17,637 nt of DNA from assembly GCA_016202725.1 (NCBI GenBank), contig JACQOD010000094.1:1-17637 (forward strand). Direction: 5' to 3'. Within the stretch, counting starts at the first letter, position 1. Each line of letters starts with the position of its first letter. Below are positions 13,877 through 17,637 of this stretch, in pieces. Position numbers and translations under genes: made by a program. This DNA is from Candidatus Aenigmatarchaeota archaeon (GTDB lineage Archaea; Aenigmatarchaeota; Aenigmatarchaeia; QMZP01). The notes beneath the pieces are model-generated. The model was given only the letters and a program-made list of their open reading frames with translations. It was not told where the DNA came from and searched no databases.

Positions 13877-15220
13877 TCACCTCCTACTGGCTTCTCCCTG
13901 CTTCCTAAGCATGCGTCCCTCCCGCCAGTAGGCGCGCAAGAGGGGGTGATCCGGCTCTGGCCCGTCAAGAATGGCGCGGACATCTTCCTCCGTTCCTTTC
14001 TTTCCCGCGAGGGAGGCGTCCAGGAGCTTGAGGGAAGGGGCAACAGCATCGCAATTGGTCTTAATGGCGTCCAGGAGGCGGCGGGTGAGGTCCAGCTCCT
14101 CGCGCTCCCCCCTGAGGCGGGGGTGTTCCGCAAACTGGGCCTTGTAGTCCTCATCAAATTCCAGGCGGTGGGCGAGACAAAAGGGGCTCACGGCCTGGAT
14201 ATCCCCGATTTCCACCTGGTCCCTTCCCTGGTAGCGGGCAACTATGCTTGCATAGAACGTGATGCTCTCCCATGCCCGCGGGGAGATCCCCTCCTTCACG
14301 TGGGCACTCGCAAAGGTCTTGTTGTGGTCCGTCGTGTCCTGCGGATCCACGGCACGATTCTCCCCATACCGCCAGGTGGTGTTCATCTCGTCCCAGATGC
14401 ACCTCAGGAATGTCGTGGCGTCCGGGGATAAGGGAAGAGGATGCGTCTCAAGTCCGGAAAGGTCCGGGAGGATGAGCTTCTTCAGCCGTTCCCTGCCTTT
14501 CTCCTCCAAATACTCCCTCTTTTTCCCCGTTGGCACATCCTTGTCCAGCAGGTATTTCGCGATCTCCTCGGTAAGATTCGGGTCGGCGAGATCAGCCTGG
14601 ATCCGCCCGCTCGCGTCTTGGATGAGGGCTTGCAAGTGAGCCGGACCCCCCTCAAACTCAAGGGACATCCCAAAACGGTCCACGGAGGCAGGAGGGAGGG
14701 GATAGGTTCCTGGTCCATTGTAGTTCATGGTGGCGAAGAACGGGACCTTTCCCCGGCTGAAATGCTTCCCGAGTTGCTCCACGGATCCGGTACGGATGTA
14801 CTCCATGATGATGGACTGTTTCCCGGGAGGGAGGCGGTTGATTTCATCGAGGATCATCGCGGGGAGGTAGAGCGACGGCTGCCAGACCACACCTTCCTCT
14901 GCCAGCCTCCCGATATCGGCCCTGGCGAGCATGGCGTCCTTGGTCTGGTCGGGATGGCCCTGGATCTTGAGAAAATCAAAGAGGTCGAAGGGGAGGCCGG
15001 AGACCACTGAGCTGATCACTCCTCCATAGGTGGTTTTTCCCGTGCCTGGCCGCCCGACCAGGAGGGCGTTTTTATTGCCGAGGTAGGTCGCCACACCCAT
15101 CAGCACATTCCAATAGGGAACCTCTTCCCCATCCACCTGCCCCGTTCGGGGGTCTATGAAGTACTGCTCCCCTATGATATTCACCACGGTTTTCAGGTCT
15201 GCGAAACGGCCTCTGGACAT
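13877..15220 (-). CDS. MoxR-type AAA+ ATPase
   Basis: This 447-residue AAA+ ATPase is the first gene of the cluster. It has Walker A GRPGTGKT (56-63), Walker B MILDE (122-126), a MoxR-like PPGKQSIIMEYI segment (131-142), sensor 1 ATMNYN (163-168, N166), and PPASVDRFGMSLEF with a probable arginine finger R182. A helical lid and a C-terminal extension of about 200 residues follow. MoxR ATPases typically form hexamers that work with vWA-domain partners in protein remodelling, maturation or metal insertion; such a partner is encoded three genes downstream. The ATG at 15220 follows a box at 15250-15257 and has no Shine-Dalgarno, as expected for the first gene of a near-leaderless transcript. ATPase class is firm; the target is unknown. 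Confidence 0.92.
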   Translation of the reverse strand: MSRGRFADLKTVVNIIGEQYFIDPRTGQVDGEEVPYWNVLMGVATYLGNKNALLVGRPGTGKTTYGGVISSVVSGLPFDLFDFLKIQGHPDQTKDAMLARADIGRLAEEGVVWQPSLYLPAMILDEINRLPPGKQSIIMEYIRTGSVEQLGKHFSRGKVPFFATMNYNGPGTYPLPPASVDRFGMSLEFEGGPAHLQALIQDASGRIQADLADPNLTEEIAKYLLDKDVPTGKKREYLEEKGRERLKKLILPDLSGLETHPLPLSPDATTFLRCIWDEMNTTWRYGENRAVDPQDTTDHNKTFASAHVKEGISPRAWESITFYASIVARYQGRDQVEIGDIQAVSPFCLAHRLEFDEDYKAQFAEHPRLRGEREELDLTRRLLDAIKTNCDAVAPSLKLLDASLAGKKGTEEDVRAILDGPEPDHPLLRAYWREGRMLRKQGEASRR

Positions 15221-15225
15221 GTGAC

Positions 15226-15240
15226 CACTCGGAAGGAGTG
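15226..15240. promoter_or_regulatory. Small palindrome in the ATPase gene promoter
   Basis: CACTC-GGAAG-GAGTG forms a 5-bp dyad between the box A and the start codon of the cluster, over the likely initiation site. It is a candidate operator, but short enough to be chance. Confidence 0.25.
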
Positions 15241-15249
15241 TTTCATAGC

Positions 15250-15257
15250 TTTAAATA
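15250..15257 (-). promoter_or_regulatory. Box A promoter of the MoxR-vWA cluster
   Basis: The minus strand reads TATTTAAA here, 30-37 bases before the ATG at 15220, placing initiation a few bases ahead of the start codon. As the downstream genes overlap or are only a few bases apart, this is probably the promoter for all five. Confidence 0.55.
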
Positions 15258-15305
15258 CGTGCAGCAACGGCCAGCAGGCGAGCATGCACGAATGCGCGAT
15301 CGGGA

Positions 15306-15313
15306 TTTAATAA
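15306..15313 (+). promoter_or_regulatory. Box A promoter of 82-residue gene
   Basis: TTTAATAA lies 23-30 bases before the ATG at 15336. It faces away from the cluster promoter within a short divergent intergenic region (15221-15335), so one regulator could control both directions. Confidence 0.5.
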
Positions 15314-15335
15314 GTGCGCCGGGCAAGTACCCTGC

Positions 15336-15584
15336 ATGACGGACGTCCTGCAGGCCAAGCTGAACCGCCTCAAAGCGACCGACCTCTTCCGGGAACTCGG
15401 TCAGGAACTCCTGAGGTTGGAACTGGACCCCATCCTGGACCACTATGAGGATTTCCTGCGGCTTCTCACTCGGCGCCGCTACTCCCTGCCTCGTGACACC
15501 TACTCCATGCCCTGGTGGCTCGGTCTCGCCGAGCGCTATACGAGCAAGCTGCGGCGTCTCCGGTATGAAGCCGCCGAGTGGTGA
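15336..15584 (+). CDS. Unrecognised 82-residue protein divergent from the cluster
   Basis: No family is recognised. The product is predicted mostly helical: LNRLKATDLFRELGQELLRL (9-28), then LDPILDHYEDFLRLLTRRRY (30-49), a short SLPRDTYSMPWWLGLAERYT segment and a basic end SKLRRLRYEAAEW. It is basic overall, without cysteines or a membrane segment. A correctly spaced box A supports leaderless translation from 15336. Its promoter shares the intergenic region with the MoxR-vWA cluster, so it may be a regulator or accessory of that cluster, but no DNA-binding motif is certain. Confidence 0.55.
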   Translation: MTDVLQAKLNRLKATDLFRELGQELLRLELDPILDHYEDFLRLLTRRRYSLPRDTYSMPWWLGLAERYTSKLRRLRYEAAEW

Positions 15585-15659
15585 GCGCTACTCACATGTC
15601 TGTGCCATGAAATTCCCATGCATTCCCCTCTGCACCAGTCGATCCGCCGGCGACCGGCG

Positions 15660-15696
15660 GTCGCCCACCCCCTGCCGCCTGGAGAGGACCTGCAGA
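15660..15696 (+). repeat. 37-bp dispersed repeat, copy C (diverged)
   Basis: It begins GTCGCCCACCCCCTGCC and continues GCCTGGAGAGGACCTGCAGA. The GGGAGGGGGT part is altered, making this the most diverged of the four copies. It sits 76 bases after the 82-residue gene. Confidence 0.6.
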
Positions 15697-15818
15697 CCTG
15701 CCCGCAGCTGGAGCCCCCTCTCCTCTGGCGAACGAGGAGTATCGTGGTCCGGTACGTCCCCCACGCGCCGGTGACCCCCCCTCTTCCTGATGGAAGGTAC
15801 TCACCAGCAATAAGCAGA

Positions 15819-15848
15819 TATATATAGCTGTACTAACTAGTAATTAGT
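15819..15848 (+). promoter_or_regulatory. Box A promoter of AAA/DUF4143 ATPase gene
   Basis: TATATATA at 15819-15826 lies 23-30 bases before the ATG at 15849. An imperfect dyad, ACTAA (15832-15836) with TTAGT (15844-15848), covers the expected initiation site. Confidence 0.6.
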
Positions 15849-17108
15849 ATGATAGCACGGGATACGCTCCGGCAGGTGGTGGCGAAACAGAAAGAAGAGA
15901 CCAGCTTGCCTGCCGGCACCGTCCGAAGAGAGCTGCTGGACGATGTGCTGCGCTGGTTGGATGATGAGCGGATTCTCCTGATCACGGGCATGCGGCGGTG
16001 CGGCAAGTCCACCCTGCTGAAGCAGGTCATGCAGCGCACGAAAGGATGGTGCTACGTCAACTTCGAAGATGAGCGGTTTCTGGACTTCAAGGCGCAGGAT
16101 TTTGAGGTGCTCAATGAGGCTCTCATAGAGGCGTACGGCCCGGTCACCACCTATTTCTTCGATGAGGTGCAGAATGTCGAGAAGTTCGAGGCTTTCGTCC
16201 GCAGGCTGCAGGATGAGGGAAAGAAGGTCATTATCACCGGTTCCAATGCATCCCTCTTGAGCAAGGAACTGGGCACCCGGCTCACGGGCAGGTACAGGGC
16301 CTTTGAAGTCTTTCCTTTCTCCTTCCGGGAATTCCTGGACTTCAGGCACATCCCCGTGCCAACCGGGGCCATGCGGACAGAGGAGCGGGTGGCGCTCAAG
16401 ATAGCATTCGGCGAGCACATGGCCGCCGGCGGCCTGCCGGAATTCCTCAAGAACAAGGACCGGGAATACCTGCGAACGGTCTTCGAGAATATCCTCTACC
16501 GTGATATTGTGACGAGGTACGCCATACGCAAGGAAAAAACATTGCGGGAGCTGGTGAACCTCCTGGCGACCAATGCGTCGAACCCGTTCACGTATAATGC
16601 CCTCAAGACCGCGCTTGGCCTCGCGAATGCCATCACGGTGAAGGAATATATCTCCTACCTCGGCAATTCCTACCTGTTCTTCGAGGTGCGCAGGTTCTCG
16701 CATTCCCTCAAGCAGCAGCTGGCGTCCCCCCGGAAGATCTACCTTGCCGACCCCGCGTTCAGGCACGTCTTTGGCCCGCTTTCCCCGAACAGGGGAAGCG
16801 TCCTGGAGAACATGGTCTATATCGAATTGCGAAGGAGGGGGAAGGAGGTCTACTATCATGCGGGCAGGCACGAATGCGATTTCCTGGTGAAATCAGGCGC
16901 GCAGATGGCCGAGGCCATCCAAGTATGCTATGCCCTCACTGACAAGAACCGGGATCGGGAGTTCCAGGGTTTGCGGGAAGCGATGGCCGCCTATGGCCTG
17001 AAGAGGGGCCTGCTCCTGACTATGGAGCAGTCCGAGGATATCGATCGCGAAGGCATCACCATCCTTCCCGTCTTCCGCTGGCTGACCGCCCCAGCCAGCT
17101 ACCGGTAG
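15849..17108 (+). CDS. AAA ATPase with DUF4143-type C-terminal domain
   Basis: This 419-residue protein belongs to a family common in archaea and some bacteria. It has Walker A GMRRCGKST (47-55), Walker B YFFDEVQN (102-109), then IITGSNASLLSKE (128-140) and LTGRYRAFEVFPFSFREFL (145-163), the family hallmark, followed by GGLPEFL (194-200). The C-terminal part has SVLENMVYIELRRRG (317-331), HECDFLV (341-347) and EAIQVCY (355-361), resembling a PD-(D/E)xK nuclease-like core as usual for DUF4143 proteins. The length fits the family. The cellular role is unsettled; these genes are often stand-alone, variable and near mobile or toxin-antitoxin loci. It has its own leaderless promoter and is followed three bases later by repeat copy D. 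Confidence 0.9.
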   Translation: MIARDTLRQVVAKQKEETSLPAGTVRRELLDDVLRWLDDERILLITGMRRCGKSTLLKQVMQRTKGWCYVNFEDERFLDFKAQDFEVLNEALIEAYGPVTTYFFDEVQNVEKFEAFVRRLQDEGKKVIITGSNASLLSKELGTRLTGRYRAFEVFPFSFREFLDFRHIPVPTGAMRTEERVALKIAFGEHMAAGGLPEFLKNKDREYLRTVFENILYRDIVTRYAIRKEKTLRELVNLLATNASNPFTYNALKTALGLANAITVKEYISYLGNSYLFFEVRRFSHSLKQQLASPRKIYLADPAFRHVFGPLSPNRGSVLENMVYIELRRRGKEVYYHAGRHECDFLVKSGAQMAEAIQVCYALTDKNRDREFQGLREAMAAYGLKRGLLLTMEQSEDIDREGITILPVFRWLTAPASYR

Positions 17109-17111
17109 GGC

Positions 17112-17148
17112 GTCGCCCGCGCCCTGCCGCCGGGAGGGGGTCTGCAGG
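17112..17148 (+). repeat. 37-bp dispersed repeat, copy D
   Basis: It begins GTCGCCCGCGCCCTGCC and ends GGGAGGGGGTCTGCAGG. It starts three bases after the stop of the ATPase gene. Confidence 0.75.
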
Positions 17149-17203
17149 CCAGGTGGCCTTGGGTGCGCACGAAGGAAGCGAGGGAGGCGCGGCGAGGTCA
17201 CTT

Positions 17204-17527
17204 TCAAGATGCTTGAGTGTCGCCATCCCGCCTAAAGCGGATCTGCCGGCTGATGTTTCTGCATGAACGCCGGAAGGGTCCTGTCCAGAATCTCTCACCG
17301 AAGGTGGAGTACGCCGTGTCCTCAACCTTCACGTATCTCTGGTTGTTTATCACCACCTCCGACGGCCCCTGGGCAAGAACCGGCAGCCAGAGCCGGCTAT
17401 CAGGATCATCGTTGGCCTCTTCCATCGGGTAGAGGTAGGTGCCGTTCCTGAGCCTCCCCGAGCGATACCTCCTCGGGCCAGTCACTTCGACCCGAATGCA
17501 GATCTCTGCGTAATCGGATAGCTTCAT
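17204..17527 (-). CDS. Unrecognised 107-residue protein
   Basis: No family is recognised. The product opens MKLSDYAEICIRVEVTGPRR, continues with NGTYLYPMEEANDDPDSRLW and LPVLAQGPSEVVINNQRYVK, and ends in a basic tail, RQIRFRRDGDTQAS. The first two thirds look like a small beta-rich domain. A CTTAAGAAG-type box about 26 bases before the ATG at 17527 supports a leaderless start. It converges with the AAA/DUF4143 gene, with repeat copy D between them. It is probably cytoplasmic. Confidence 0.55.
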   Translation of the reverse strand: MKLSDYAEICIRVEVTGPRRYRSGRLRNGTYLYPMEEANDDPDSRLWLPVLAQGPSEVVINNQRYVKVEDTAYSTFGERFWTGPFRRSCRNISRQIRFRRDGDTQAS

Positions 17528-17548
17528 GCCTATTCCTGCTCCACAAGC

Positions 17549-17556
17549 TTCTTAAG
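17549..17556 (-). promoter_or_regulatory. Box A-like promoter of 107-residue gene
   Basis: The minus strand reads CTTAAGAA here, centred about 26 bases before the ATG at 17527. The box lies inside a HindIII-like direct repeat (AAGCTT-CTT-AAGCTT). Beyond it to the window end I see no further feature. Confidence 0.35.
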
Positions 17557-17637
17557 CTTAGAGCCCGTCCCAAAACGCACCGGACGACTTCCGTCAGTGC
17601 GGGGGTTGGAAGGAGCTGGCAAGCCGGCCCCTGCCCA

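Noticed and set aside
15837..16871. Minus-strand open frame of 344 codons opposite the AAA/DUF4143 gene
   Set aside because: It is antisense to a gene with intact Walker A and B motifs and itself shows no domain or promoter.
7811..17148. CRISPR array
   Set aside because: The four repeat copies are kilobases apart, lie around genes and have no regular spacers; no cas gene is present.

Overview
The window reads as archaeal chromosome. Most genes have an A/T-rich box (TTTATAAA, TATATATA or TTTAAAAT type) centred about 24-30 bases before the start codon, the spacing expected of archaeal box A promoters with leaderless mRNAs. Genes inside operons instead carry Shine-Dalgarno motifs. The phosphoglycerate kinase (GGGHS near its C-terminus) and the class I aldolase look archaeal. 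Much of the DNA is GC-rich, with a few visibly AT-richer genes. A DPANN-type lineage is possible, but the sequence alone does not settle the phylum.

Region 1 (1-2193): a structured non-coding end, an Mre11/SbcD-like phosphoesterase on the minus strand, and divergently a small protein shaped like an ECF sigma factor, which would be out of place in an archaeon. Region 2 (2508-6860): a glycolysis/gluconeogenesis operon behind one strong promoter. It encodes class I fructose-1,6-bisphosphatase, class I fructose-bisphosphate aldolase, type I (bacterial-style) GAPDH and phosphoglycerate kinase, which together interconvert 3-phosphoglycerate and fructose 6-phosphate except for triose-phosphate isomerase. 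Two short ORFs bridge the gaps by start/stop overlaps.

Region 3 (6887-9253) is accessory: an AT-richer methyltransferase, the decayed 3' end of a thioredoxin reductase gene, two unrecognised small proteins, and intergenic DNA with hairpins that resemble the end of an IS200/IS605-type element. Region 4 (9254-15220) is the most interesting part: five minus-strand genes, overlapping or a few bases apart. They encode a MoxR-type AAA+ ATPase, a protein joining an HExxH motif to a von Willebrand A domain, and three paralogues with a common N-terminal PAGH motif, helical domains and an 18-residue-period Asn-x-Gly repeat that I read as a beta-helix. MoxR and vWA proteins are known partners in remodelling or metal-insertion machines; the three paralogues look like dedicated scaffolds or substrates. 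I do not recognise this combination as a described system.

Region 5 (15221-17637): a small divergent gene, an AAA/DUF4143-type ATPase and a small unrecognised minus-strand gene. A 37-bp repeat occurs four times, always in the same orientation and outside the main called genes (7811, 9182, 15660, 17112). Two copies closely bracket the five-gene cluster and its divergent neighbour.
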